The notes under the pieces are model-generated. The model made no database searches. It saw only the letters and a list, made by a program, of their open reading frames with translations, and had not been told where the DNA came from. A DNA stretch of 6,365 nucleotides, taken from contig PLSZ01000035.1 of NCBI GenBank assembly GCA_003164305.1, forward strand, positions 5,950 through 12,314, read 5' to 3'. The translations under genes and the position numbers were made by a program. This DNA is from Acetobacteraceae bacterium (GTDB lineage: Bacteria; Pseudomonadota; Alphaproteobacteria; Acetobacterales; Acetobacteraceae). This document shows positions 1-5,798 of the stretch, piece after piece. Each line of letters starts with the position of its first letter. Position 1 is the stretch's first letter.

Positions 1-558
1 GAGATCGCGGTCACGCAGGCGTCCGCCAGGGTCCGCCAGTACCCGGCCGCGAGCAGCGCCAGCTGGACCAATATTCCAAGCCGCGGCTTGATCGTGGCCA
101 GTCCCAGTAACACGCCGCCCAGTACAGGCTGCGCGCGCATCACCCGCGTCCCGCCAACGACCAGCGCCGAGGTCAGCAGCCCGTTCTGCCCCTGGATCAG
201 CGTGATCATCGTGGTCGCAGCCGGCAGCACGAACCAGAACAACATGGCGCGGACGCGGGTCCCGAACACGCTCCAGAGGAACAGCGCCAGGGTCACGCCA
301 TCCCACACCAGATAGGCCGCGCCGTAGGACAGAAAACTCAACGGCCAGATCGGGAACAGATAGCTGGGTGGATACGAAAACGGAAATGTCTGGCGCAAAG
401 CCGGTTCCAGCGTGAGCTGAAACCGGTGCGGTTCGTCGCCATTGTAGATCTGGCCGACCGAGCCCAGACGAGAAAACAGCGCGAACGACCGGCAGGATGA
501 CACGCCACGCGAAGGCGGCGCGGGCGAGCAAAACCCTGGCGCGAAGCCATTGCGCCAT
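1..558 (-). pseudogene. GT87 (DUF2029) membrane glycosyltransferase, frameshifted and cut by the window edge
   Basis: The main reading frame is open from position 566 to the left edge and encodes a hydrophobic protein typical of GT87/DUF2029 polyprenol-phosphate-dependent mannosyltransferases. Visible family motifs are IYNGDE (about 434-451), FSYPPSYLFP (about 352-380), LIQGQNGLLTSAL (about 165-200) and the IKPRLG segment (75-92), with membrane segments between them. That frame has no ATG before the conserved region, only a GTG at 503 without a ribosome binding site. An ATG at 558 has a good AGGTGA site but lies one frame away, and reads MAQWLRARVLLARAAFAW, plausible as an N-terminal membrane segment. 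One extra base, for example in the A4 run at 473-476, would explain the switch. The gene is therefore probably inactivated. A sequencing error or a true GTG start are the alternatives. The family assignment is firm; the pseudogene status is less so. Confidence 0.62.
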
Positions 559-566
559 GCGCGGGG

Positions 567-572
567 TCACCT
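567..572 (-). promoter_or_regulatory. Ribosome binding site AGGTGA for the ATG at 558
   Basis: AGGTGA on the minus strand lies 8 bases before the ATG at 558 and matches the anti-Shine-Dalgarno sequence well. It matters because it marks a start codon out of frame with the glycosyltransferase body, which supports a downstream frameshift. Its last three bases are also the stop codon that closes the body frame upstream. Confidence 0.5.
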
Positions 573-822
573 GGAAACGTTGCGATGGGAAGATGGCCGC
601 GCCTCGCCTGGGTGACGGTGGAATGCCTCGACATTGCACCGGTGCCACGACGCCGGCCACCTGGATCTGAGGCCTTGGGGCAGCTCCAACGGGCTCTGGT
701 CAAAAAGGCCAGGAATGTGGCAACCGCGCGGGCACGCTCGATGGAGCGGTGGCGATGCCGAGGATCCATGTGCTCGGGGCGTCTGGGTCGGGAACGACGA
801 CGTTGGGAGCGGCGTTGGAGTT

Positions 823-858
823 CGCGGTCAGTCCGCCGCGCGCGGCGGACTGACCGCG
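823..858. repeat. Perfect 36-base palindrome, possible terminator or REP-like element
   Basis: Two 18-base arms, CGCGGTCAGTCCGCCGCG and its exact reverse complement, abut with no spacer. In RNA this would form a very stable GC-rich hairpin, losing only a few central pairs to the loop. It begins 23 bases past the monooxygenase stop codon, the place expected of a transcription terminator, but no T-tract follows on either strand, so it is not a classical rho-independent terminator. It could instead be one copy of a dispersed intergenic palindrome or a barrier protecting the mRNA 3' end. The symmetry is certain; the function is inferred. Confidence 0.75.
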
Positions 859-881
859 GCGCGGCTCCGTATGGCAGCGCG

Positions 882-2387
882 TCATTCGTAAACGAACACC
901 GCGTCGTCCAGATCGATGGCGGGCAGTTCGTCCTTTTCGTTCCAGTAATCCTGGGTGTGTTGCCACTCCGGCTTGTCGCCTCGTTTCGGCAGCAGATGCA
1001 TGCCGCGCATCAGGTAGCCCGGATTGAAGTTCTCCGGATCGATCCAGGGCAGCAACGTCATGTCCTTGTCTTCCGGCCGCAACGCCGGCGTGACCTTGCG
1101 CGCGCCCTTCCGTCGCATGTGATTGAGCAACCGGCAGACGAAATCGGCGACGAGGTCGGAGCGCAACGTCCAACTGGCGCGGAAATAGCCGAACACCCAC
1201 GCCATGTTGGGCACGCCGGTGAACATCATGCCGCGGTAAGTGACCGTGTCGGAGAACACCAGCGGTTCCCCATCGATCGAGAACGCGATATCGCCGAGCA
1301 CGTTCAGATTGAACCCGGTCGCTGTCACGATGATGTCGGCGTCCAGGGTCTTGCCGGATTTCAATTGAATGCCGGTTTCGGTGAAGCGTTCGATTTCATC
1401 GGTAACCACCGAAGCGTTGCCCGCGGCGATGCCCTGAAACAGATCGCCATCCGGAATGAACGCGATCCGTTGTCGCCACGGGCGGTAGCGCGGCGTGAAA
1501 TGCGTGGGGACATCGTAATCCTCGCCGAGATAAGCGCGCACGCCCGCGAGCAATTCCTGCTTCACGGTTTCCGGTTCGTTGAAGCTACGTTGGGTGAACA
1601 CGGCCTGATCGCGCAGGATTTTCCGGCGGACGATTTCGTGGATCCAGGTTTCGTCAATGCCCAGTTCGCGCAGTTCGTCGGCGATGGCGATGGCATTGCG
1701 GCCGGTGCGGAAATACGTGGGTGAGCGCTGCAACATCGTGATGTGCGCGCAGTCGGCCGCCATCGCCGGAACAATCGTCGCCGCGGTGGCGCCGGAGCCG
1801 ATGACGATCACGTTCTTGCCTTTGTAGTCCAGGTCCTCCGGCCAGGTCTGCGGATGTACGATGCGGCCTTTGAAGCTGTCCATGCCGTCCCACTGGGGTG
1901 TATAGCCCGTTTCGTGACGGTAATAACCCTGGCACATCCACAGGAAGTTGGTGGTGAAATGGACCGTCTCGCCGGTGTCTGTTCGCGTGGCGGTGATCGT
2001 CCACAGCGCGTCTCCGCTGGACCACGCGGCGGTGACGATCTTGTGGCGGTAGCGGATGTGTCGCGCCAGGTCGTTCTCGTCGATCACCTCATTCATGTAG
2101 GATTTGATTTCGGCCGACGTGGCGATCGGCGCGCCGGTCCACGGCTTGAAGCGGTAGCCGAAGGTGTAAAGGTCGCTGTCCGAGCGGATGCCCGGGAAGC
2201 GATGCGTCAGCCATGTGCCGCCGAAACTCGCCTGCGTTTCCAGCACCACGAAGCTTCGGTCCGGACATTGTTTGGTCAGGTGATACGCGCCGCCGATGCC
2301 CGAGATGCCGGCGCCCACGATCAGGACGTCGATGTGCTCGGCGTTCGCTTTGGCGTCGGGGCGGGCGAGGGTCGCGATGTCGTTCAT
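882..2387 (-). CDS. EthA-like Baeyer-Villiger flavin monooxygenase
   Basis: This predicted cytosolic enzyme uses FAD, NADPH and O2 to insert oxygen into ketones (giving esters or lactones) or to oxidise sulfur compounds. Its 501 residues show the full class B signature: FAD Rossmann motif VGAGISG (24-30) with an acidic Glu50, GGTW (56-59), the Baeyer-Villiger fingerprint F172-x-G-x3-H178-x3-W182-P183, the NADPH Rossmann motif IGSGATA (196-202), and ATG (356-358) near the end of the FAD domain. Long stretches such as FPGIRSDSDLYT, HPQTWPEDLDY and MLQRSPTYFRTGRN resemble mycobacterial EthA, the ethionamide-activating monooxygenase, whose usual length is similar. The ATG at 2387 is chosen because AGGAAG (2397-2402) lies 9 bases before it and the Rossmann fold starts about 20 residues in. 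The open frame runs in phase up to 2699, but that part is HAD remnant and linker. The natural substrate cannot be read from sequence. It appears monocistronic, ending before a palindrome. Confidence 0.93.
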   Translation of the reverse strand: MNDIATLARPDAKANAEHIDVLIVGAGISGIGGAYHLTKQCPDRSFVVLETQASFGGTWLTHRFPGIRSDSDLYTFGYRFKPWTGAPIATSAEIKSYMNEVIDENDLARHIRYRHKIVTAAWSSGDALWTITATRTDTGETVHFTTNFLWMCQGYYRHETGYTPQWDGMDSFKGRIVHPQTWPEDLDYKGKNVIVIGSGATAATIVPAMAADCAHITMLQRSPTYFRTGRNAIAIADELRELGIDETWIHEIVRRKILRDQAVFTQRSFNEPETVKQELLAGVRAYLGEDYDVPTHFTPRYRPWRQRIAFIPDGDLFQGIAAGNASVVTDEIERFTETGIQLKSGKTLDADIIVTATGFNLNVLGDIAFSIDGEPLVFSDTVTYRGMMFTGVPNMAWVFGYFRASWTLRSDLVADFVCRLLNHMRRKGARKVTPALRPEDKDMTLLPWIDPENFNPGYLMRGMHLLPKRGDKPEWQHTQDYWNEKDELPAIDLDDAVFVYE

Positions 2388-2461
2388 GGGCCGGGTCTTC
2401 CTGGTTGGTGGAAGGCTTGCCGCGTTTGGGTTCAGGCTGCGCCGCGGCGGGCGACTGGGCG

Positions 2462-2510
2462 AATATACACTGATATCGCGCCGGGAGTCCGGGGCTTTGA
2501 TGGAGATCAA
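2462..2510 (-). promoter_or_regulatory. Perfect FNR/FixK-type box and candidate promoter of the monooxygenase
   Basis: TTGAT-N4-ATCAA (2497-2510) is an exact match to the half-sites bound by FNR, FixK, Anr and related CRP/FNR-family regulators. Downstream on the minus strand, TATATT (2467-2462) matches five of six -10 positions; it would place the box near -48.5. The alternative -10 TATCAG (2475-2470, four of six matches) would place the box near -40.5, close to the classical activating position of -41.5. No good -35 hexamer is visible, which fits an activator-dependent promoter. The start codon lies about 70 bases beyond the presumed transcription start. The box falls in the HAD remnant reading frame, so chance origin remains possible. 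Confidence 0.5.
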
Positions 2511-2543
2511 GTGTTGCCGAAGCGCATCGAAGACCGGCTGATC

Positions 2544-2699
2544 CAATAGGCCGCGGTGTCGCAGGGCCGCCGAGAGTTGCTCCGGCGCCGCGTATTCGCA
2601 GGCGTCGAGGCCAGCGGCGCGCGTGCCCTCGACGTTCGCGGCGCTGTCGTCGATGAACAGGGCGGAGGGCGGCGAGACGCCACCGATATCGCCGGGCAA
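2544..2699 (-). pseudogene. 3' remnant of a HAD-superfamily hydrolase
   Basis: The translation PSALFIDDSAANVEGTRAAG followed by LDACEY and LSAALRHRGLL is the C-terminal end of a subfamily IA HAD hydrolase. The FIDDS segment is HAD motif IV, holding the acidic pair that binds Mg2+. The nucleophile DxDGT motif, cap domain and motifs II-III are absent, because the DNA just upstream is the end of the histidine kinase gene on the same strand. Homology begins abruptly about 20 bases after the kinase stop. No stop codon follows: the frame continues through about 50 low-similarity residues into the monooxygenase. A weak TTG start with AAGGA nearby could allow a 605-residue fusion, but a catalytically dead fragment is far more likely. 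What remains records a deletion or insertion boundary near 2700. Confidence 0.7.
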
Positions 2700-2721
2700 A
2701 GGGTCCTTACCGGATCCCGGA

Positions 2722-3885
2722 CTATCCGTTGGAGCTGGTCAGCGTGTGCCGGGGCAAATCAATCGTGAAGATGCACCCGGAGCCCGGAATGTTGCGAACA
2801 CTGAGAATTCCATTGTTTATCTCGGTGCCGCGCCGGCATATCGCCAGTCCGAGTCCAACTCCCGATTTGTCGGCACCGCTCTGCGTGAAGGGTTGAAATA
2901 TCGTTTCCGCTTCGCCCGGCGCCAGGCCATGGCCATTATCCTCTACCGTGATCAGGATACGGTCCGACTCGGCATAGGCGTTCAATCTGACTTCGGAGCG
3001 GTGGGCCGTGAACTTAAATGCATTTTGCAGCAGATTGCCGACCGCGGAGAACAGCATTTCCCGGTCGGCGTCGACCGCGAGAGTCGGATCGATGGGTGGG
3101 ACGACCAAACTGCACTCATAGACGCCGGCTTCGAGCGAGGCGGAGATTTTCAGGTCGGAAATGAACTCGGCGACGGAGATAATTTGATATCGGGCGGGCA
3201 TTCCCGCGGTCATTCGTACTTCGGCCAGGGAACGATCGATGAGATTGCTCATGGCGACCAGACTACGGTCCAGGACGTCCCCTGTCGCCCCGGCCAGTCC
3301 AGCCTTTCCGCTTTTTATGAACTTAATGGCAATCATTGCTTTGTGAATATGATTTCGCAGCTCGTGTGCCAGGAATCCCAGCCGTTCATTCAAATCCTCA
3401 GCGCCACCGCCCTTCATCGTCGCGTCGCGCTGGTGGGCGAATTCGGTGACGGCACCCGCTATCCCATTGTCCAGGCAGCGATTGAGCGTTTTGAACTCTT
3501 CCACCTTTATCGTTGTGTCGCGTTCCATGGCCAGACCGGTTATCTCCTGGCAAAGATCTCCATAGTCGCGAACGACGTCTTCGACCGTAAAGCCTCGCAG
3601 CATCAACTCACGACCGTGCCGTGTCGCGGACGCGCCCATCTCAGCGCCCGCCTGGCCCAGGCCGAATGCCAGGGAATTCCCGCCGTGTGGCATGGGTTCG
3701 GGCGTTTGCCCCTCCGCCTGGAGCATGTCGATCAGTTGCTCAAGGAAAACCGGCATCCCGTATTGCAAACTAATGCCGGACGCCCTCGGCGTATGCCTTT
3801 GAGCAACCCTCGCCGCGCAGCGAGCAAGCAGGTCAGCCCGGTTCGCCGTGAGAAATTCATGTAGCATTCTGCTGCCTACAACCAC
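2722..3885 (-). CDS. Soluble sensor histidine kinase (HisKA/HATPase_c)
   Basis: The 387-residue protein has no membrane segment or signal peptide, so it should act in the cytoplasm. Residues 7-155 form an alpha-helical N-terminal region (MLHEFLTANRADLLARCAAR...) resembling the RsbRD N-terminal-like region of similar proteobacterial kinases; its ligand is unknown. The H-box is LGFLAHELRN with the phospho-acceptor His174. The ATPase domain carries the N-box GNLLQNAFKFT (Asn288), G1 box EDNGHGL (315-321), F-box FQPF (330-333) and G2 box GVGLGLAI (342-349), so all catalytic elements are present. There is no receiver domain. It follows the CheB-like gene by 30 bases and is probably co-transcribed with it. 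GTG 3885 is preferred over ATG 3867 because of its ribosome binding site. The window has no response regulator, so the phosphotransfer partner is encoded elsewhere. Part of the gene is AT-rich (22 of 60 G+C at 3301-3360), unlike its neighbours. Confidence 0.92.
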   Translation of the reverse strand: MVVGSRMLHEFLTANRADLLARCAARVAQRHTPRASGISLQYGMPVFLEQLIDMLQAEGQTPEPMPHGGNSLAFGLGQAGAEMGASATRHGRELMLRGFTVEDVVRDYGDLCQEITGLAMERDTTIKVEEFKTLNRCLDNGIAGAVTEFAHQRDATMKGGGAEDLNERLGFLAHELRNHIHKAMIAIKFIKSGKAGLAGATGDVLDRSLVAMSNLIDRSLAEVRMTAGMPARYQIISVAEFISDLKISASLEAGVYECSLVVPPIDPTLAVDADREMLFSAVGNLLQNAFKFTAHRSEVRLNAYAESDRILITVEDNGHGLAPGEAETIFQPFTQSGADKSGVGLGLAICRRGTEINNGILSVRNIPGSGCIFTIDLPRHTLTSSNG

Positions 3886-3892
3886 CGGCCAA

Positions 3893-3897
3893 TCCTC
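3893..3897 (-). promoter_or_regulatory. Ribosome binding site GAGGA deciding the kinase GTG start
   Basis: GAGGA on the minus strand sits 7 bases before GTG 3885. The competing ATG at 3867 is preceded only by the weak GTAGGCAGCAG. Spacing therefore favours the GTG, adding six residues (MVVGSR) before the conserved MLHEF. However, related kinases as I recall them usually begin at the MLHEF-like position, so the ATG is not excluded. Confidence 0.55.
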
Positions 3898-3915
3898 GGG
3901 AGGATCGGAAAATAC

Positions 3916-4524
3916 CTACGGCCCGCTGGCGGAACCGTTGATGTCGGCGTGCGCGATCCGCGCGATTTCCTTGGCGATATCCTCGGGCGAAAGAATAAAG
4001 TCTATCCACCCGCTTACGATCGCGCTTTCCGGCATGTCGGGTTGGCCGGCTGTCTCAGGCTTCTGGGCGATGGTAATGCCCCCAACCTCCTTGATGCCGG
4101 CCAGCGCGGCGGAACCGTCGCCATCGTAGCCGGAGACGATGACGGCGATCAGTTTGCCGTCCCAGTTCCGCGTCAGGGAGCGCAGAAAAACCGTGATCAC
4201 GTCGGACCATCCCCGGGGCTTGGAGATCGGCTCCAACCGGAACTTTCCGTCCCGCACGTGCAGGTCGCGCTGTTGCGGGATGATGAACACATGGTTGGGC
4301 TGTAAGGCCATTCCCTCAGTGATCAACTGGACCGGCATCTTCGTGAAGCGGGGCAGAACTTCGTGCAGCATGGTGGACATGGTTCGGACGTGATTGACGA
4401 TGATGATGGCGACACCCATGTCCGCCGGCAGATGCCGGAGCAACCGGATATAGGCGTCGAGGCCCCCAGCGGAGCCGCCGACGCAAACGACGGGAAAGTC
4501 TCTCGCGGCGTTCCTGGCAGTCAT
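3916..4524 (-). CDS. Stand-alone CheB-type protein-glutamate methylesterase domain
   Basis: The 202-residue protein is essentially just the catalytic domain of CheB, which hydrolyses glutamyl methyl esters on chemoreceptors and deamidates glutamines. The triad can be assigned: Ser18 in VGGSAGG, His45 in IIVNHV, and Asp136 in SGYDGDGS (equivalent to the GMGxDG motif). The later MPESAI element (164-169) is also typical. The N-terminal receiver domain of classical CheB, which gates the esterase by phosphorylation, is absent. No CheR, CheA, CheW or receptor gene is nearby, so a role outside chemotaxis is likely and the substrate is unknown. The ATG at 4524 has GGAGAG (4533-4538) 8 bases upstream; the in-frame extension beyond it is non-homologous. 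It is the first gene of a two-gene unit with the kinase, behind an EcfG-type promoter, which suggests activity during general stress. Confidence 0.92.
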   Translation of the reverse strand: MTARNAARDFPVVCVGGSAGGLDAYIRLLRHLPADMGVAIIIVNHVRTMSTMLHEVLPRFTKMPVQLITEGMALQPNHVFIIPQQRDLHVRDGKFRLEPISKPRGWSDVITVFLRSLTRNWDGKLIAVIVSGYDGDGSAALAGIKEVGGITIAQKPETAGQPDMPESAIVSGWIDFILSPEDIAKEIARIAHADINGSASGP

Positions 4525-4565
4525 CGACAATTCTCTCCGGGGGGATCGTGCATCCCCGTGCGTTC

Positions 4566-4592
4566 TAAACGATACGCGACGCGGACTGTTCC
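4566..4592 (-). promoter_or_regulatory. EcfG (general stress response) type promoter of the cheB-like/kinase unit
   Basis: On the minus strand GGAAC (4592-4588) is followed after exactly 16 bases by CGTTTA (4571-4566). GGAAC-N16/17-CGTT is the published -35/-10 pattern for EcfG sigma factors, the output of the PhyR-NepR-EcfG partner-switch in Alphaproteobacteria. Transcription would start near 4560, leaving a leader of about 35 bases that includes the GGAGAG ribosome site before ATG 4524. Orientation, spacing and distance all fit. Whether this genome encodes EcfG cannot be seen here. Confidence 0.75.
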
Positions 4593-4718
4593 GTCGCCCG
4601 TGGCGCGCCCAGGGTGTCGCGGCGCGGTTGAAGGGGATTTCTTTCGCGGTTCGTCCTCCATGCGGCGATCGCGTTTCCCGCGGAGAGACCAGGTTGCCGC
4701 GCCACCCCCGCGCCTCCA

Positions 4719-4745
4719 CCCCCAATCCCGCTGGACCCCCATCCC
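4719..4745 (-). other. G-quadruplex-forming motif in the hisB leader (template strand)
   Basis: Read on the minus strand there are runs of 3, 5, 3 and 5 guanines separated by loops of 2, 6 and 3 bases, which meets the usual G3+N1-7 rule; another G5 run follows at 4709-4705. The plus strand is correspondingly C-rich from about 4700 to 4745, ending 22 bases before the hisB ATG. The motif lies on the hisB template strand, so any quadruplex would form in DNA, not in his mRNA. The pattern is certain; a function is speculative. Confidence 0.45.
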
Positions 4746-4767
4746 TCACCGGCGTAATGGTCCCACC

Positions 4768-5358
4768 ATGGACCGCATCGCCTCGATCACTCGCACCACG
4801 ACGGAAACCGACATCTCGGTCACCCTGAACCTCGACGGCTCGGGGACCGCCGACATCGCCACCGGCATCGGCTTCCTCGACCACATGCTGACCGCGCTGA
4901 CCCGGCACGGACTGTTCGACCTCACCGTCCGCGCCAAGGGCGACCTGCACATCGACTTCCACCACACCACCGAGGACGTCGGCATCGTCATCGGCCAGGC
5001 ATTCCGCAAAGCGATCGGCGACAAGCGCGGCATCTCCCGATTCGGCCACGCGCTGATCCCCATGGACGAAACCCTCGCCGAGGCCGCCGTCGATATCTCC
5101 GGCCGCCCGTTCCTGGTGTGGAACGCCGATTTCGGCCGCCCCAAGATCGGCGAGATGGACACCGAGTTGTTCGAGGAATTCTTTCGCGCCCTCGCCTTCA
5201 ACGCCATGATCACGCTGCACATCAACCGCCGCGCCGGCCACAACGCGCACCACGTCGCCGAGGCCTGCTTCAAAGCCACCGCCCGCGCCCTGCGCGCCGC
5301 GTGCGAGATCGATCCCCGCGCGGCGGGTGCGATCCCGTCCACCAAAGGCGCGCTATGA
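4768..5358 (+). CDS. hisB: Imidazoleglycerol-phosphate dehydratase (monofunctional)
   Basis: HisB removes water from imidazole-glycerol phosphate to give imidazole-acetol phosphate, the sixth reaction counted in most histidine pathways (EC 4.2.1.19). The 196 residues match the monofunctional enzyme; the phosphatase domain of the enterobacterial bifunctional HisB is absent. Manganese-binding and signature elements are present in both halves of the internally repeated fold: FLDHM (36-40), [10 protein letters not shown] (64-73), and [14 protein letters not shown] (157-170). The C-terminus STKGAL is typical. ATG 4768 begins [11 protein letters not shown], the usual start region. No strong Shine-Dalgarno precedes it, so initiation may be weak or nearly leaderless. 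Its TGA overlaps the ATG of the next gene (ATGA), making it the first visible gene of a coupled his operon. It is divergent from the cheB-like gene, with 243 bases between them and no convincing sigma-70 promoter that I can point to. Confidence 0.97.
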   Translation: MDRIASITRTTTETDISVTLNLDGSGTADIATGIGFLDHMLTALTRHGLFDLTVRAKGDLHIDFHHTTEDVGIVIGQAFRKAIGDKRGISRFGHALIPMDETLAEAAVDISGRPFLVWNADFGRPKIGEMDTELFEEFFRALAFNAMITLHINRRAGHNAHHVAEACFKATARALRAACEIDPRAAGAIPSTKGAL

Positions 5359-5729
5359 GGGTCTACACGGCGCACGAAAAGCCCCACGCCGCGCCCATCC
5401 TGGTGCGCGAGGGTTTCTCGTTCGGCGCGCTGTTCTTCGGGCCGATCTGGCTCGCGATCCAGGGCGCCTGGCTGCCGGCCGGGGCCGTGCTGCTGCTGAC
5501 CATCCTGTTTCTGTTGGTGCCCGCGCCCGCCTCGCTGATCCTGATCCTCGGCCTTGCCGTGCTGGTCGGGTTCTCCGGCCGAGATCTCGTGCGCTGGTCC
5601 TTCGCCCGCCGCGGCTATCTCGAATCGAACGTCGTCACGGGCCGGAATGACGACGACGCGCACGCCAGGCTGCTCGAGGCCCGCCCCGACCTGGTGGAAC
5701 GCGCGATGGTGGCGGAGACGGCGCCATGA
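5355..5729 (+). CDS. DUF2628 small membrane protein in the his operon
   Basis: This 124-residue protein starts [10 protein letters not shown] and continues with [19 protein letters not shown], the recognisable DUF2628 pattern (a basic N-terminus, then a Phe/Gly/Pro/Trp-rich hydrophobic segment). Hydrophobic stretches at about 22-38, 40-57 and 59-75 suggest two or three inner-membrane passes; the charged tail (about 77-124) is probably cytoplasmic. The ATG overlaps the hisB stop as ATGA and has AAGG 6 bases upstream. Its reaction is unknown. As I recall, the same gene sits between hisB and hisH in many Rhodospirillales, so position rather than chemistry links it to histidine synthesis. Its own stop overlaps the next ATG in the same way. 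Confidence 0.88.
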   Translation: MRVYTAHEKPHAAPILVREGFSFGALFFGPIWLAIQGAWLPAGAVLLLTILFLLVPAPASLILILGLAVLVGFSGRDLVRWSFARRGYLESNVVTGRNDDDAHARLLEARPDLVERAMVAETAP

Positions 5730-5797
5730 CGCGGGATCGCGAACTCGTCGTCATTCTCGTAGCGCGCCATGATTGTCGCGCCGGCAGCGCGCCATGA
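5726..5797 (+). CDS. Possible 23-residue coupling ORF between the DUF2628 gene and hisH
   Basis: The frame reads [23 protein letters not shown]. Its ATG overlaps the DUF2628 stop (ATGA at 5726-5729) and its TGA overlaps the hisH start (ATGA at 5794-5797). GGAG (5714-5717) stands 8 bases before the ATG, while hisH itself lacks a purine-rich ribosome site. This fits a short translated ORF that carries ribosomes to hisH. The peptide resembles nothing I know. It may equally be a by-product of the tandem repeat in the same place; the double overlap and ribosome site are the evidence for translation. Confidence 0.42.
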   Translation: MTRDRELVVILVARHDCRAGSAP

Positions 5798-5798
5798 T
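5761..5798 (+). repeat. Tandem repeat of the hisH start region
   Basis: AGCGCGCCATGAT occurs at 5761-5773 and again at 5786-5798, a period of 25 bases. The second copy holds the hisH start codon; the first holds an out-of-frame ATG, and both are followed by GTCGCG (5775-5780 and 5802-5807). GCGCCATGA occurs a third time at 5721-5729, at the DUF2628 stop. A local duplication of the initiation region is the simplest reading. Confidence 0.7.

Larger units (their letters stand above)
559..881. other. Spacer without a recognisable gene
   Basis: This stretch of about 320 bases separates the monooxygenase stop codon from the broken glycosyltransferase. Open frames cross it on both strands, but their translations are rich in Arg, Pro and Ala and resemble no family I know. 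The only clear structure is the palindrome at 823-858. It should also carry whatever promoter once served the glycosyltransferase; I see no convincing one. Confidence 0.6.

Noticed and set aside
791..804. GGAAC followed by CGTT on the plus strand, another EcfG-like match
   Set aside because: Only five bases separate the two elements instead of 16-17, and no gene follows in that orientation.
585..1724. Long plus-strand open frame of 379 codons opposite the monooxygenase
   Set aside because: It is antisense to a gene with full family motifs, and its translation is Arg/His-rich without recognisable domains; high GC makes such frames common.
882..2699. A 605-residue HAD-monooxygenase fusion
   Set aside because: The HAD part lacks its nucleophile domain, the joining 50 residues look non-coding, and ATG 2387 has a proper ribosome site.
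2623..3864. Plus-strand open frame of 413 codons opposite the histidine kinase
   Set aside because: The minus strand has all kinase boxes; the plus translation shows no domain.
4628..4656. TTGAAG as a -35 box for hisB
   Set aside because: No acceptable -10 hexamer lies 16-18 bases downstream.
3916..5253. CheB read as a 445-residue protein with a long N-terminal extension
   Set aside because: The extension is antisense to hisB and non-homologous; ATG 4524 has a ribosome site and a promoter just upstream.
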